From Plantactinospora sp. BC1 (lineage in GTDB: Bacteria; Actinomycetota; Actinomycetes; Mycobacteriales; Micromonosporaceae): a stretch of DNA of 64,000 nt. How positions within the stretch are numbered: position 1 is the first letter of the stretch; each line of letters opens with the position of its first letter. Below, piece by piece: positions 25,585 to 35,520 of the stretch. Under the pieces are notes generated by a model. The model did not search any database. It was not told the origin of the DNA and worked only from the letters and a program-made list of their open reading frames with translations. The stretch lies in assembly GCF_003030345.1 (NCBI RefSeq), contig NZ_CP028158.1, positions 1,116,001 through 1,180,000 of the forward strand, in the 5' to 3' direction. The translations under genes and the position numbers were made by a program.

Positions 25585-26589
25585 TCAGTTGGCGCGGATC
25601 GCCCGGATCGACTGGCGCAGCGACGACATCGTGGCGAGCACGGCCGTCGGCTCGTACCCGCAGTGCGCCATGCAGTTGGCGCAGCGGGCGTCCCGCCCCC
25701 GGCCGTACGCCGACCAGTCGGTGGTCTCGATCAGCTCCCGGTACGTCTGCGCGTAGCCGTCGCCGAGCAGATAGCAGGGGCGCTGCCAGCCGAAGAGCGA
25801 GTACGACGGGATGGCCCAGGCGGTGCAGGAGAAGTCGACCTTGCCCTCCAGGAAGTCCAGGAAGAGCGGCGAGTGGTTCAGCCGCCACTTCTTCCGGCGC
25901 CCCTCGCCGAACGCCTTCTTGAACATCGCCCGGGTCTCCGCGACACCGAGGAAGTGCTCCTGGTCCGGCGCCTTGTCGTAGGCGTACGCCGGGGAGAGCA
26001 TCATCTGGTCGACGCCCAGGTCGTCGTTGAGGTAGTCGAGTACCTCGATCACCGTCTGCGGGGTGTCGGTCGAGAAGAACGTCGTGTTGCTGGTGACCCG
26101 GAAGCCGCGCCGCTTCGCCTCCCGCACCGCCTCGACCGCCTCGTCGAAGACGCCCTCCTTGCAGACCGAGGCGTCGTGCCGCTCCCGCAGCCCGTCGATG
26201 TGCACGGCGAAGGAGAAGTAGCGGGACGGGGTGAACTTGTGCAGCTTCTTGCGCAGCAGCGCCGCGTTGGTGCAGAGGAAGACGTACTTGCGGCGCTTGA
26301 CGAGTTCGTTCACCAGCCGGTCGATCTCCGGGTGCATCAACGGCTCGCCGCCGGCGATGGAGACCATCGGCGCCCCGCACTCCTCGATCGCGGCGAGCGC
26401 CTGCTCCACCGGCATCCGGCGCTTCAGCACGTCCGCCGGGTGCTGGATCTTGCCGCAGCCGGCGCAGGCCAGGTTGCAGGCGAAGAGCGGCTCCAACTCG
26501 ACGAGCAGCGGAAAGTGCGTCCTCCGACGCAGCTTCTGCTCCATCAGATAGCGGCCGACCCGCAGGCTCTGGCGCAGTGGCATGCCCAT
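25585..26589 (-). CDS. hpnH: HpnH, radical SAM adenosylhopane synthase
   Basis: HpnH uses an S-adenosylmethionine-derived 5'-deoxyadenosyl radical to add adenosine to diploptene, the first step of C35 side-chain formation in hopanoids. The 334-residue protein starts MGMPLRQSLRVGRYLMEQKL, the family N-terminus, and has the iron-sulfur motif CNLACAGC (near residues 38-45) and the SAM-binding GGEP (SIAGGEPLMHPE). Additional C-terminal cysteines (CANCMAHCG) match the family. It is the last gene of the leftward hopanoid operon, 76 bases after the hpnG-ispH fusion. Confidence 0.95.
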   Translation of the reverse strand: MGMPLRQSLRVGRYLMEQKLRRRTHFPLLVELEPLFACNLACAGCGKIQHPADVLKRRMPVEQALAAIEECGAPMVSIAGGEPLMHPEIDRLVNELVKRRKYVFLCTNAALLRKKLHKFTPSRYFSFAVHIDGLRERHDASVCKEGVFDEAVEAVREAKRRGFRVTSNTTFFSTDTPQTVIEVLDYLNDDLGVDQMMLSPAYAYDKAPDQEHFLGVAETRAMFKKAFGEGRRKKWRLNHSPLFLDFLEGKVDFSCTAWAIPSYSLFGWQRPCYLLGDGYAQTYRELIETTDWSAYGRGRDARCANCMAHCGYEPTAVLATMSSLRQSIRAIRAN

Positions 26590-26665
26590 CGTCAGCACCC
26601 CGTTCCGGTCGGCCGGTCGATCGGCGCGCGGCTGTCCCGCGCGACGCTGCGCGAACTGGTCCCCG

Positions 26666-28159
26666 TCATGGCGTTCGGATCTCCTTGGGAAGGGTGAAGT
26701 GCACATCCTCGGTACGGGTGCTGTGCTCCCGTACCGCGTCGGCGCCGAGCCCGGCCAGCGCCGCCACGGTCTGGTCGACCAGCCACGGCGGAGCCGACGC
26801 ACCGGCGGTCACGCCGATCGTCCGGGCCCCGGCGAGCCAGCGGAGGTCGACCTGCTCCACGTCGTCGACCAGGTACGCCGGGGTGCCCCCGCGCTCGGTC
26901 ACCTCGACCAGGCGCCGGGAGTTCGAAGAGTTGGCCGAGCCGAGCACCAGCACCACGTCGGCGACGGCGGCCACCTCGCGCAACGCCGCCTGCCGGTTGG
27001 TGGTGGCGTAGCAGATGTCGTCCGAGGAGGGTCCGGTCAGCGCGGGGAACCGCCGCCGGAGTACGTCGAGGACCCCGGCCACCTCGTCCACGGCCAGGGT
27101 GGTCTGCACCAGGTACGACACCCGGTCCGGGTCGGCGACCTCGATCCGTTCCGCGTCGCCGACCGACTCCACCAGGGCGATCCGGCCGGGCACCTCGCCG
27201 AGGGTCCCCTCGGTCTCCTCGTGCCCGGCGTGCCCGATCAGCAGCACCGTGTTGCCCCGCCCGGCGAACCGGCGGGCCTCGCTGTGCACCTTGGTCACCA
27301 GCGGACAGGTCGCGTCGATCACCGGCAGTCCCCGGTCGGCGGCGGCGGCCCGGACCGCGGGCGCCACCCCGTGCGCGGAGAAGACCGTCGTCGCGCCGTC
27401 CGGGATCTCGGTCAGCTCGTCGACGAAGACCGCGCCCCGGCGTTGCAGGTCGGCGATGACGTGCAGGTTGTGCACGATCTGCTTGCGGACGTAGACCGGC
27501 GGGCCGTGCCGGTCCAGCGCCTGCTCCACCACGCTGATCGCCCGCTCCACCCCGGCGCAGAACGACCGGGGGGCGGCCAGTACCACCTGCCGGGCGGTGG
27601 TCGCCGCCGCCCACTCCGACAGGGCCGGGCCGAGCCGCGGCAGCACCCGCAGCGCCGCGATCACCCGGCCGAGCGTCGCCGGCCGGTACAGCGGATGCGG
27701 TGGCACGTCGGCGACCACCCGTACGCAGGCGACCGGGCGGCCGGCGGCACCGGCCAGCAGCGCCGCCGACTCGGTGTCCACCGCGATCGCGCCGGTGGCG
27801 GCCAGCCGGGTCCGGTCCGCGCCGTCGACGATCCGCCGGCTGGTCACCACCGGTCCGAGGTGGACGGTCAGGCCACGTCGGCGCAGCGCCGCCGCGATCA
27901 TCGGGGCGGCCGGGCAGGGCACCGGGGCACCGCCGACGACGCCGGCCCGGCGTACCTCGGTGGCCACCACCACGTCGCCGGTGCGCAACGTCGGCACCAG
28001 GCCACCGGCGATGCCGGCCACCGCCAGCGCGGCGGCGTCGCTGCGGCCGGCGGCGACCGTCGCCCGGGCCGGTCCCCGACCGGTACGCCGCAGCGGTGCG
28101 CCCGGCGGCAGGCCGCGCCGCAGCGCGATCGCCTCCGCCCGCATCGGTGCGAACAGCAC
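26666..28159 (-). CDS. fusion of HpnG-like nucleoside phosphorylase and IspH (HMBPP reductase)
   Basis: This 497-residue protein joins two enzymes. Residues about 1-180 resemble adenosylhopane nucleoside phosphorylase HpnG ([39 protein letters not shown]), which removes adenine from adenosylhopane. Residues about 185-497 form a complete IspH, the iron-sulfur enzyme making IPP and DMAPP in the MEP pathway: cluster cysteines in [19 protein letters not shown] and [10 protein letters not shown], catalytic His in SAHGVAP and [11 protein letters not shown], and the SSNS motif ([10 protein letters not shown]). No stop or frameshift lies between the parts. GTG 28159 gives the family N-terminus; a TTG overlapping the shc stop (28177) is an alternative. 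It lies between shc and hpnH, so both activities fit the operon. Confidence 0.9.
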   Translation of the reverse strand: MLFAPMRAEAIALRRGLPPGAPLRRTGRGPARATVAAGRSDAAALAVAGIAGGLVPTLRTGDVVVATEVRRAGVVGGAPVPCPAAPMIAAALRRRGLTVHLGPVVTSRRIVDGADRTRLAATGAIAVDTESAALLAGAAGRPVACVRVVADVPPHPLYRPATLGRVIAALRVLPRLGPALSEWAAATTARQVVLAAPRSFCAGVERAISVVEQALDRHGPPVYVRKQIVHNLHVIADLQRRGAVFVDELTEIPDGATTVFSAHGVAPAVRAAAADRGLPVIDATCPLVTKVHSEARRFAGRGNTVLLIGHAGHEETEGTLGEVPGRIALVESVGDAERIEVADPDRVSYLVQTTLAVDEVAGVLDVLRRRFPALTGPSSDDICYATTNRQAALREVAAVADVVLVLGSANSSNSRRLVEVTERGGTPAYLVDDVEQVDLRWLAGARTIGVTAGASAPPWLVDQTVAALAGLGADAVREHSTRTEDVHFTLPKEIRTP

Positions 28160-28173
28160 CCAGTTTCCGTTCC

Positions 28174-30177
28174 TCAACTGGGCTCTCCCGGATCGGTGCG
28201 CAGCCGCGCGAAGTCGTCCGGGTCGCGCAGCAACCGGCCGAGCGCGCTGACCGGAAAGACCAGCCGGTAGAGGTGGTAGTTGATGTAGAAGTCGCCGGGA
28301 AACCCGGTGCCGGTGTACTGCGGCTCGTCCCAGCCCCCGTCCGGCCGCTGGGTACGCACCAGCCAGTCCACCCCGCGCCGGACCGACGCCGAGTCGTCCG
28401 AGCGGGCGGCGTGCAGGGCCAGCAGCGCCCACCCGGTCTGCGAGGCGGTCGAGTCGCCCTGACCCCGCCAGGCCGGATCGCGGTACGAGCGCATGTCCTC
28501 GCCCCAGCCGCCGTCGGCGTTCTGCCGCCGGTGCAGCCAGCAGACCGCCCGGACGATCCTCGGGTCCTCCCGGGGTACCCCGGCGGCGATCAGCGCCGGC
28601 ACCACCGCACCCGTCCCGTAGACGTGGTTGGCGCCCCACCGGCCGAACCAGGAACCGTCCGCCTCCTGGTGGCGCAGCAGCCACGCCACGCCCCGGCGAA
28701 CCGGTATCGAACCGGCCAGCCCCTCCGCGCAGAGCGCCTCCACCACGTGCGCGGTGACGTCCGCGCTCGGCGGGTCGATCACCTCACCGAAGTCGCAGAA
28801 CGGCAGGTCGCGGGCGATCGCCCGGGTGTTGTCCGCGTCGAACGCCGCCCAGCCGCCGTCGGCGGACTGCATCCCGCAGAGCCAGCGGACCCCGCGCTCC
28901 ATCGCCGGCCGCAGCGCCGGATGCGCCCCGCAGCGCCGCAGCGCGAGCAGCACCTCGGCGGTGTCGTCGGTGTCCGGGTAGCCGTCGTTGTCGAACTCGA
29001 ACGCCCAGCCGCCGGGCTCCACCCGGGGCCGGCGTATCGCCCAGTCGCCGGGGACCCGGATCTCCTCGGCGAGCAGCCAGTCGGCGGCGGTGGTCAGCGC
29101 CGGATGGTCGGCCGGCACCCCGGCGTCGGCGAGCGCGACCATCGCCAGCGCGGTGTCCCAGACCGGGGACTGGCACGCCTCCAGCCGGCGTACCGGTCCG
29201 TCCGGGGTCTCCTCCCGGACGGTGAACCGCTCCAGCCCGGCCAGCCCGCTGCGCAGCACCGGGTGGGAGAGCGGATAGCCGACCAGGTGCAGCGCGATCA
29301 GCGAGTAGACCCACGGCGGCTGGATGCCGCCCCACGAGCCGTCGGCCTCCTGCCGGGCCACGATCCACTCGGCCGCCCGGCGCAGCGCGTTGCGGCGTAC
29401 CGGGCCGACCGGGTGCCGCTCGTAGCCGCGCAGCGCCGTGTCGAGCCGGTGCATCCAGCGTCCCTTGCCGCGCCGCTCCTCCGGCGGCGCCGGCCGTCCG
29501 GTACGCAGTTCGCCGAGCGAGAACCCGAGCGGGCGTACCGGGCGCAGCGCGCGGACGATCGACAGCGGCACGATGGTCTGCCGGGCCCAGCAGGCGAAGT
29601 CGTAGACGTTGAGCGGAAACCACGACGGCAGCAGCACCACCTCGGACGGGATCGCCGGCAACCGGTGCCACGGCCACTCGCCGAAGAGCGCCAGCCAGAG
29701 TCGGGTGAAGACCCGGCTCCGCTCGATGCCGCCCTGCGCGAGTACGAAGTCCCGGGCCCGGCACATGTGCTCGGCGTCCGGCGGGTCACCGGCCAGCCGC
29801 AGCGCCGCGTACGCCTCGATGGTGGTGGAGAGGTCGCCCGGCCCGCCGTAGAAGGTCGCCCAGGCGCCCTCCGCATGCTGCTTCGAGCGGATCCACCGGG
29901 CGGTCGGCTCGGTCTCCACCTCGGTACGGATGCCGAGGAACTCCCGCAGCAGCAGGTCCTCGGCCTCCATCGTCACGTTGGTCTCCAGCTCACCCTGCCA
30001 CCAGCCGCCCGGCTGCTGCCGCGCGAGCAGCAGGTCCCGGGCCCGGTCCAGGGCCGCCTCGGCGGTGCTCCGCTGCCCCTCGCCTCCGATGCCGAGCGGA
30101 CCGGGTCCCTCGATCAGGATGCCGTCGCGGCGGGCGCCGGTCGGGTTGCCGTCGCTGGTGGAGAGCGTCGCGCCCAT
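28174..30177 (-). CDS. shc: squalene-hopene cyclase
   Basis: The 667-residue enzyme cyclises squalene to hopene and hopanol at the membrane surface. The catalytic DxDD motif is present as DTDD in [13 protein letters not shown] (near residue 402). QW motifs recur, for example [38 protein letters not shown] and [21 protein letters not shown] near the end. Length and ending ([17 protein letters not shown]) are those of the family. ATG 30177 overlaps the stop of the upstream polyprenyl synthase gene, showing coupling. Confidence 0.96.
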   Translation of the reverse strand: MGATLSTSDGNPTGARRDGILIEGPGPLGIGGEGQRSTAEAALDRARDLLLARQQPGGWWQGELETNVTMEAEDLLLREFLGIRTEVETEPTARWIRSKQHAEGAWATFYGGPGDLSTTIEAYAALRLAGDPPDAEHMCRARDFVLAQGGIERSRVFTRLWLALFGEWPWHRLPAIPSEVVLLPSWFPLNVYDFACWARQTIVPLSIVRALRPVRPLGFSLGELRTGRPAPPEERRGKGRWMHRLDTALRGYERHPVGPVRRNALRRAAEWIVARQEADGSWGGIQPPWVYSLIALHLVGYPLSHPVLRSGLAGLERFTVREETPDGPVRRLEACQSPVWDTALAMVALADAGVPADHPALTTAADWLLAEEIRVPGDWAIRRPRVEPGGWAFEFDNDGYPDTDDTAEVLLALRRCGAHPALRPAMERGVRWLCGMQSADGGWAAFDADNTRAIARDLPFCDFGEVIDPPSADVTAHVVEALCAEGLAGSIPVRRGVAWLLRHQEADGSWFGRWGANHVYGTGAVVPALIAAGVPREDPRIVRAVCWLHRRQNADGGWGEDMRSYRDPAWRGQGDSTASQTGWALLALHAARSDDSASVRRGVDWLVRTQRPDGGWDEPQYTGTGFPGDFYINYHLYRLVFPVSALGRLLRDPDDFARLRTDPGEPS

Positions 30178-31208
30178 CAGTGGTCCCGTCCCGTCATGAA
30201 GTGCGCGATCGCCACCAGGTCGGCGTGCACGTCGGAGCGTTCTCCGGTCGAACCCGGCTCGCCCAACTGGTCCAGTTCGGCCAGCGCCTCGGTGAGCAGC
30301 CGGTCGGCCTGCTTCTCGGTCCAGTCCCGGGCGCCGGTCTCCTCGATCAGCTCGGCGGCCAGGCCCAGGTCGGTGGCGGAGAGTTCGCCGGTCCGGGCGT
30401 ACAGCTCGGCGAGCTGGTCACCGGCCGGGCCGCCGGAGGTGAGGGCCCGGACCACCGGTACGGACTTCTTCCGGGCCCGCAGGTCGGAAAGGACCGGCTT
30501 GCCGGTGACCGCCGGCTCACCCCAGATCCCGAGCAGGTCGTCCACGAGCTGGAAGGCCAGGCCGAGCCGTTCCCCGTACCGGGCCAGCCCGTCCACCAGC
30601 GCCGTCGGGGCGCCGCAGAGCACCGCGCCGAGCGTCGCGGAGCAGGAGAGCAGCGCCGCCGTCTTGTCCCGGGCCATCGCCAGGCACTCGTCGAGGGTGA
30701 CGTCGGGACGGGACTCGAAGGCCACGTCGGCCGCCTGCCCGGCGATCAGTCGCCGGATCGCGGTGTGCATGGTGCTCAGTCCGGCGCGTACGTCCAGGGT
30801 GGGGTCGTCCGCCAGCACCTCGTCGGCGAGGCCGAGCATGGCGTCCCCGGCCAGGATCGCCGGACCGATGCCGAACGCCGCCCACGCCGTCGGCCGGTGC
30901 CGGCGCTCCAGGTCACCGTCGATCACGTCGTCGTGCAGCAGGGAGAAGTTGTGCACCAGCTCCACCGCGACCGCCGCCGGCAGGCCCCGGCGTACCGGCT
31001 GGCCGGCGGCCTGGGCGGAGAGCAGCGCCAGCGCCGGGCGCAGCCCCTTCCCGCCCCGGCCGGCGGGCTCCCCCGCGGCGTCCCAGTAGCCGAGCTGGTA
31101 GCCGGCGACCAGCCGGGTACGCTCGTCGATCCGTTCCAGCGTCGCCCGGATCTCGGGCTGGACGAGTTCGTCCACCTGGGCGAGGACGCTGGGCAGCATC
31201 ACGGTCAT
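30177..31208 (-). CDS. polyprenyl (farnesyl) diphosphate synthase
   Basis: The 343-residue protein is a trans-prenyltransferase supplying the C15 precursor for squalene. The first Asp-rich motif is LLHDDVIDGD (near residue 96) and the second is QLVDDLLGIW (near 240), where the last Asp of DDxxD is Gly. KGLRPALALL and the RR after the first motif bind diphosphate. ATG 31208 follows GAGGAG and overlaps the hpnE stop (ATGA). The chain length is inferred as C15 from its place in the operon, not from sequence. Confidence 0.92.
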   Translation of the reverse strand: MTVMLPSVLAQVDELVQPEIRATLERIDERTRLVAGYQLGYWDAAGEPAGRGGKGLRPALALLSAQAAGQPVRRGLPAAVAVELVHNFSLLHDDVIDGDLERRHRPTAWAAFGIGPAILAGDAMLGLADEVLADDPTLDVRAGLSTMHTAIRRLIAGQAADVAFESRPDVTLDECLAMARDKTAALLSCSATLGAVLCGAPTALVDGLARYGERLGLAFQLVDDLLGIWGEPAVTGKPVLSDLRARKKSVPVVRALTSGGPAGDQLAELYARTGELSATDLGLAAELIEETGARDWTEKQADRLLTEALAELDQLGEPGSTGERSDVHADLVAIAHFMTGRDH

Positions 31209-32581
31209 CTCGTCTCCTCGTCGCGCCCGGTCATGCCGGTGCCTGCCGTCTGGGTCGGTGCGGACCCGAGGTGGGCGAGGACCACGTCGGCGGCGCGGTG
31301 GCCGCTGCGTACCGCGCCCTCCATCGTGTCCGGCCACCCGGTGTCGGTCCACGCGCCGGCCAGGGCCAGCCCGGGCGCCCGGGTCTGGGCGGGTGGCCGG
31401 GCACTGCGGGAGCCCGGCCCCTGCCGGAACGTCGCCCGGGGTTCCCGGGTCACGAACGCGTCCCGGACCCGGGCCTGCCGGGCCGCCGGGAAGAGTTCGG
31501 CCAGCGCGTCCAGGTAGGTCCGGACCAGGTCGCTGGCCCGGACGCCCAGCACCTGCTCGGCGGCGGAAATCGAGACCACCAGGTACTGGCCGGAGCCGCC
31601 GGGCGCGGTCCGGTCGAAGACCCACTGCACCGGCGTGTCCAGCCCGGCCGCGAACTCGAGTTCGGTGACCCGCTGCTGGTAGTGCACGTGCACGTTGACG
31701 ATCGGCGCGGCACCCAGCCGGGCCCAGCGCGCCCGGTCCGGGGCGGCCTCGGCCGGCACCAGCCGGGCGGCCTGCGGGTGCGGCACCGCCAACACCACCG
31801 CGTCGGCGGTCAGCTCGACGCCGTCACCGGAGATCTGGAACCGGCCCCGGTCGGCCCGGATCCGCTGCACCCGTACCCCGGTGCGGACCGTCGCGCCGCG
31901 CTGCCGGAGGAGTACGGACGCCGGGGCACCGTGCAGTTCGGACAGTGGCGCGGTCGGCCGGCCGATGTCGGCGGCGTCGGCCCGGTCGAGCAGCCCGGTC
32001 CGGAAGACCCGGGCGGCCAGCGCCAGCGAGGCCCGTTCCGGCGGGGCGTTCAGGGCCGCCGTGCAGATCAGCTCCCAGAGCCGGGCCACGGTCGGCGCGT
32101 CCTGCCCGTGCGCGGTCAGCCAGGCGCCGAAGCTGACCCGGTCGGCGGCCGGGTCGTCCGGTTCGACCCGGCGCAGCGCGGCGGCGGCCCGTACCGCCGC
32201 CAGCCGCTGTCCCACCCGCAGCGGGCGGTAGCCCAGCAGGGCCGGCAGCAGGTGCGCCGGGGCCGGCAGTCGGCGGTTGCGGGCGAGTACGTGCGGCGGC
32301 CCGCCGGCCCGCAGGATCGGCACCGCGAACCCGTCCTGCACGGCCGCCCGGTCGGCGCTGCCGAGCCGGACGAGCAGGTCGCGGTACTGCTGGTAGCAGC
32401 GGAGGAAGACGTGCTGCCCGGTGTCCACGGTCAGCTCGCCCCGCCGGAACGAGTAGGTGGCCCCGCCGAGCGCCGGACGGGCCTCCACCAGGGTCACCCG
32501 GTGCCCGGCGTCGAGCAGCCGCACCGCCGAGGCGATGCCGGCCAGCCCTCCGCCGACCACGCAGACCCCTCCGTCGGTCAC
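31205..32581 (-). CDS. hpnE: HpnE, hydroxysqualene dehydroxylase (FAD-dependent)
   Basis: HpnE removes the hydroxyl of hydroxysqualene to give squalene. The 458-residue flavoprotein begins with the FAD-binding motif VCVVGGGLAGIASAVRLLDAG followed by LVEARPALGGATYSF, and ends with a second FAD motif around LALAGAWTDTGWPDTMEGAVRSG. GTG 32581 overlaps the stop of hpnD (GTGA). In its place between hpnD and the polyprenyl synthase gene it completes the HpnCDE route to squalene. Confidence 0.93.
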   Translation of the reverse strand: MTDGGVCVVGGGLAGIASAVRLLDAGHRVTLVEARPALGGATYSFRRGELTVDTGQHVFLRCYQQYRDLLVRLGSADRAAVQDGFAVPILRAGGPPHVLARNRRLPAPAHLLPALLGYRPLRVGQRLAAVRAAAALRRVEPDDPAADRVSFGAWLTAHGQDAPTVARLWELICTAALNAPPERASLALAARVFRTGLLDRADAADIGRPTAPLSELHGAPASVLLRQRGATVRTGVRVQRIRADRGRFQISGDGVELTADAVVLAVPHPQAARLVPAEAAPDRARWARLGAAPIVNVHVHYQQRVTELEFAAGLDTPVQWVFDRTAPGGSGQYLVVSISAAEQVLGVRASDLVRTYLDALAELFPAARQARVRDAFVTREPRATFRQGPGSRSARPPAQTRAPGLALAGAWTDTGWPDTMEGAVRSGHRAADVVLAHLGSAPTQTAGTGMTGRDEETR

Positions 32582-33456
32582 GGTGCGCTCCGGGTCATCG
32601 CCCGCGCCGCGACGTACGCCTTCTCCCAGCCGGGCAGCGAGACCCGCTGCCGGGTCACCGCCAGCGGGTCGGCCACCATCCGGGCCAGCAGCCGGTGGTA
32701 GATCCCGGCCATCGCCGCCACGCAGGCCGCGCTGCGCCGGTCCAGCAGCGGCAGCAGCCGCAGCCCGCTCTGGTAATAGCGTTCGGCCCGGTGCGCCTGC
32801 CAGCGGAGCAGCGCGGCGAGCCGGTCCGGCGGGTCGGTCAGCGCGCCGTCCGGGCCGAGTTCCAGGGTGCAGCCGAACCGCTCCAGGTCGCGGCGGGGCA
32901 GGTAGACCCGGCCGGCGGCCCGGTCCTCCACGATGTCCCGCAGGATGTTGGTCAGTTGCAGCGCGATGCCCAGGGTGTCGGCGAGTTCGGCGGCCGCCGA
33001 CCGGTCCACCGAGGGGCGGAGCGCGAAGACGCCGAGCGAGAGCCGGCCGATCGACCCGGCGACGCAGCGGCAGTAGCCGACCAGCTCCTCGAAGGTCTCG
33101 TAGCGGGCGCCCCGGACGTCCGCCACGCAGCCGTCGACCAGCTCGTCGAAGGCGGCCAGCGGGATCGGCAGCCGGGCCGCCGCATCGGCCAGGGCGACCA
33201 GCACCGGATCCCCGCCGGCCTCCGGCAGCCGGTGCAGCGCCGCCCGGATCTGGTCGAGCCGGGCCAGCTTGGTCGCGGCGGGCAGCTCCCCGTCGCCGAT
33301 GTCGTCGATGCGCCGGGCGACGGCGTACACGGCGCAGAGCGCGGCGCGCCGGTCGGGACGGAGCAGCCGGATCCCGTACGAGAAGTTGCGCGCCTGGCTG
33401 CGGGTCACCCGGGCACACTCCCGGTAGGCGCGTTCCAGTCCGGCGTCGGCGGTCAT
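32578..33456 (-). CDS. hpnD: HpnD, presqualene diphosphate synthase
   Basis: HpnD condenses two farnesyl diphosphates to presqualene diphosphate. The 292-residue protein has the two Asp-rich motifs of squalene/phytoene synthases: RRIDDIGDGE (near 50) and NILRDIVEDRAAGRVYLP (near 172). The N-terminal RSQARNFSYGIRLL is also typical. The ATG overlaps the hpnC stop (ATGA), and its stop overlaps the hpnE start. Confidence 0.94.
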   Translation of the reverse strand: MTADAGLERAYRECARVTRSQARNFSYGIRLLRPDRRAALCAVYAVARRIDDIGDGELPAATKLARLDQIRAALHRLPEAGGDPVLVALADAAARLPIPLAAFDELVDGCVADVRGARYETFEELVGYCRCVAGSIGRLSLGVFALRPSVDRSAAAELADTLGIALQLTNILRDIVEDRAAGRVYLPRRDLERFGCTLELGPDGALTDPPDRLAALLRWQAHRAERYYQSGLRLLPLLDRRSAACVAAMAGIYHRLLARMVADPLAVTRQRVSLPGWEKAYVAARAMTRSAP

Positions 33457-34382
33457 CCGCGCACCCCGCTCGGGCGCAGGGCGGCCCGGGGCGGCCGGTA
33501 CGACCTGAGCCAGGCGGCGGCGATCCCGGCCCGGGTGGGCTTGGGCGGCCCGGGCAGCGGGTCGTGGTCGGCCCGGGCCAGTGCGGCGAGCGCGGCCCGC
33601 CCACCGGCGACGTATCCGCCGACGGCCAGCCGGGCCCAGCCGTGCAGGTCGGCGACGAGCGGCGCACCGGCGTCGAGCAGGTCGGCGGCGCGCTGTGCCT
33701 GGCGCCGGACGACGGTACGGAGCCGGTCACCGGCGCGGGGCGCGTCGAGGTCCTCCTCGGACACCCCGGCCGCCGCCAACTCCTCGGTCGGCAGGTAGAT
33801 CCGGCCCCGGCGCCGGTCCTCGGCGACGTCCTGGAGATGCTCGACCACCTGTAGGGCGGTGCAGATCCGGTCGGAGAGCCGGATCCGGTCCGGCGAGGCG
33901 GCCCCGAAGACGTGCAGCACCAGCTCGCCGACCGGGTCGGCGGAGAGGTGGCAGTAGTCGACCAGGGCGCCGAAGGTCGGATAGCGGCGCACCGCCTGGT
34001 CGCGCCGGTTCGCCTCGATCAGCCGCAGCAGCGGGTCGATCGGCAGCCGGCAGTCGACCACGGTGGGTGCCAGCCGGACCAGTACCGGGTGCCGGGGCAG
34101 CCGGCCGTGGTAGAGGGCGCGTACCTCGCGGTCGAACCGGTCCAGCCCGGCGAGCCGGGTCGCCGGTGTCTCGTCCCGGCCGCGCTCGTCGGGCTCGTCG
34201 CCGAGGTCGTCGACGTACCGGGCGTACCAGTAGAGGGCGAGCAGGTGCCGGCGGATCCGTGCCGGCAGGACGCGCAGCGCGACGGGGAAGTTCTCCCCGG
34301 CCAGTACGGTGTCCGGCTGCCGGCGCCCACCCGGCCGATCCGCGGGCGGATGGTCGGGAGCGTCGTCGGTCAGATGAAGCAC
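33453..34382 (-). CDS. hpnC: HpnC, hydroxysqualene synthase
   Basis: HpnC converts presqualene diphosphate to hydroxysqualene. The 309-residue protein begins with a disordered stretch, then ENFPVALRVLPARIRRHLLALYWYARYVDDLGDE (first Asp-rich motif near 58) and VVEHLQDVAEDRRRGRIYLP (second motif near 195). GTG 34382 follows AGAGG and is the first gene of the leftward hopanoid operon. The gene overlaps hpnD by four bases. Confidence 0.93.
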   Translation of the reverse strand: MLHLTDDAPDHPPADRPGGRRQPDTVLAGENFPVALRVLPARIRRHLLALYWYARYVDDLGDEPDERGRDETPATRLAGLDRFDREVRALYHGRLPRHPVLVRLAPTVVDCRLPIDPLLRLIEANRRDQAVRRYPTFGALVDYCHLSADPVGELVLHVFGAASPDRIRLSDRICTALQVVEHLQDVAEDRRRGRIYLPTEELAAAGVSEEDLDAPRAGDRLRTVVRRQAQRAADLLDAGAPLVADLHGWARLAVGGYVAGGRAALAALARADHDPLPGPPKPTRAGIAAAWLRSYRPPRAALRPSGVRG

Positions 34383-34611
34383 ACTGCCGCCTCTCGCGAG
34401 GTCCAGCCGGCTCAGCGGGGCCGCGCCAGACCGCCGCGCCGGATTGGTCGTAATCCACCACTCGCGCTAAGTAATCTTCACCGAGAGTACCCAAATTCCC
34501 ACCCTGGGCGGTGCGGCCTGCCGAATTCCTCTCGGCGTGTTCGACCATCCGTCGCGGCGTAGCCCGGATCGACCGGACCGGCCCGGTGGATCGACGGTGG
34601 CGGCCGGCGTG
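34383..34611 (-). promoter_or_regulatory. region likely to hold the hopanoid operon promoter
   Basis: The 229 bases between hpnC and the next gene upstream contain an AT-richer patch at about 34445-34500, the only one nearby. Read on the minus strand it includes TACTTA and two GATTAC copies 20 bases apart. No clear -35/-10 pair is visible, so the exact start of transcription is not assigned. There is no gene in this stretch. Confidence 0.35.
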
Positions 34612-35454
34612 TCAGCTTGACCGGGTACGCCGAGCCATCCAGATGCCGACCGTCATCGCCGCCACCGCGACCAGCCCGGCCAGCAGCCGAGGCCCCTCCA
34701 GCGACAGTCGCTCCTCGAAGGCGAAGACCCCGATCAGCACGCCGGTGAACGGGTCGAGCAGCGCGATCGCGGTCAGCGGGGCGGCGATCGGGCCGCCCTG
34801 GAAGGCGTTCTGGTTCAGCACCAGCGCGGTGCCGCCGACCAGGATCAGGGCGTAGAGGTGCCAGTCCGTGAAGACCTCGACCGGGTGGTCCGGCAGCTTC
34901 TCGATCACGCTCTTCACCAGGGCGGCGGCCAACCCGTACAGCAGTCCGGTGGCGATGCCGAGCATCAGGCCCCGGGTCGCGTCCTGGGTCCGCCAGGCCA
35001 CCAGCAGGCAGAGGGCGACCAGTGCGCCGATCGCGACCCCGACCAGGATCCAGGACCACGCCTTCGGCTCCTGCACCCCGCCGCGCGGGTTGGCGGCGAG
35101 CAGGAACCCGGTCAGCCCGACGACCCCGAGCACCACCACCAGCATGTCCCGGCGGTGCGGTCGGCGCCGCTCTATCGCCGCCTCCAGCGGAATCGCCATG
35201 AAGAGTCCGCTGACCAGCAGTGGTTCGACCAGGGCGAGTGCGCCGAAGCGCAGCGCCAGCGCCTGGAGGACGGTACCGAACGCGTCCGGGACCCAGCCCA
35301 GCAGCCAGAGCCGCCGGTGCAGCAGCCGGATCAGCAGCCTCGGGTCGATGGTCCGGGTCGGCCGCTCCTGTTTGGCGGCGTGCTGTTCCAGCACCGAACT
35401 CACCGCGAAGCAGGCGGCCGAGGCGAGTCCGAGCAGGATGGCGATGCCGTTCAC
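34612..35454 (-). CDS. DMT/NIPA-like membrane transporter
   Basis: The 280-residue protein has about nine to ten hydrophobic segments, beginning GIAILLGLASAACFAVSSVLEQHAA and ending LLAGLVAVAAMTVGIWMA. The pattern and the segment FGALALVEPLLVSGLFMAIPLEA match the DMT (drug/metabolite) superfamily, in particular the NIPA/DUF803 branch seen in actinobacteria. The cargo is unknown. GTG 35454 follows GAGG. It lies upstream of the hopanoid operon on the same strand and downstream of a glycosyltransferase gene. Confidence 0.8.
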   Translation of the reverse strand: MNGIAILLGLASAACFAVSSVLEQHAAKQERPTRTIDPRLLIRLLHRRLWLLGWVPDAFGTVLQALALRFGALALVEPLLVSGLFMAIPLEAAIERRRPHRRDMLVVVLGVVGLTGFLLAANPRGGVQEPKAWSWILVGVAIGALVALCLLVAWRTQDATRGLMLGIATGLLYGLAAALVKSVIEKLPDHPVEVFTDWHLYALILVGGTALVLNQNAFQGGPIAAPLTAIALLDPFTGVLIGVFAFEERLSLEGPRLLAGLVAVAAMTVGIWMARRTRSS

Positions 35455-35520
35455 CGGGTCGTACCTCGGGCTCCGGCCCGCCCCGCCACCGGTGGGGCGG
35501 CACGATCTGTGGCCCGCACG

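Noticed and set aside
25585-34382. Operon first considered as carotenoid (phytoene) biosynthesis
   Set aside because: Two squalene/phytoene-synthase-like genes plus an FAD enzyme could suggest carotenoids, but shc, hpnH and the HpnG-like domain in the same operon identify the HpnCDE hopanoid route.
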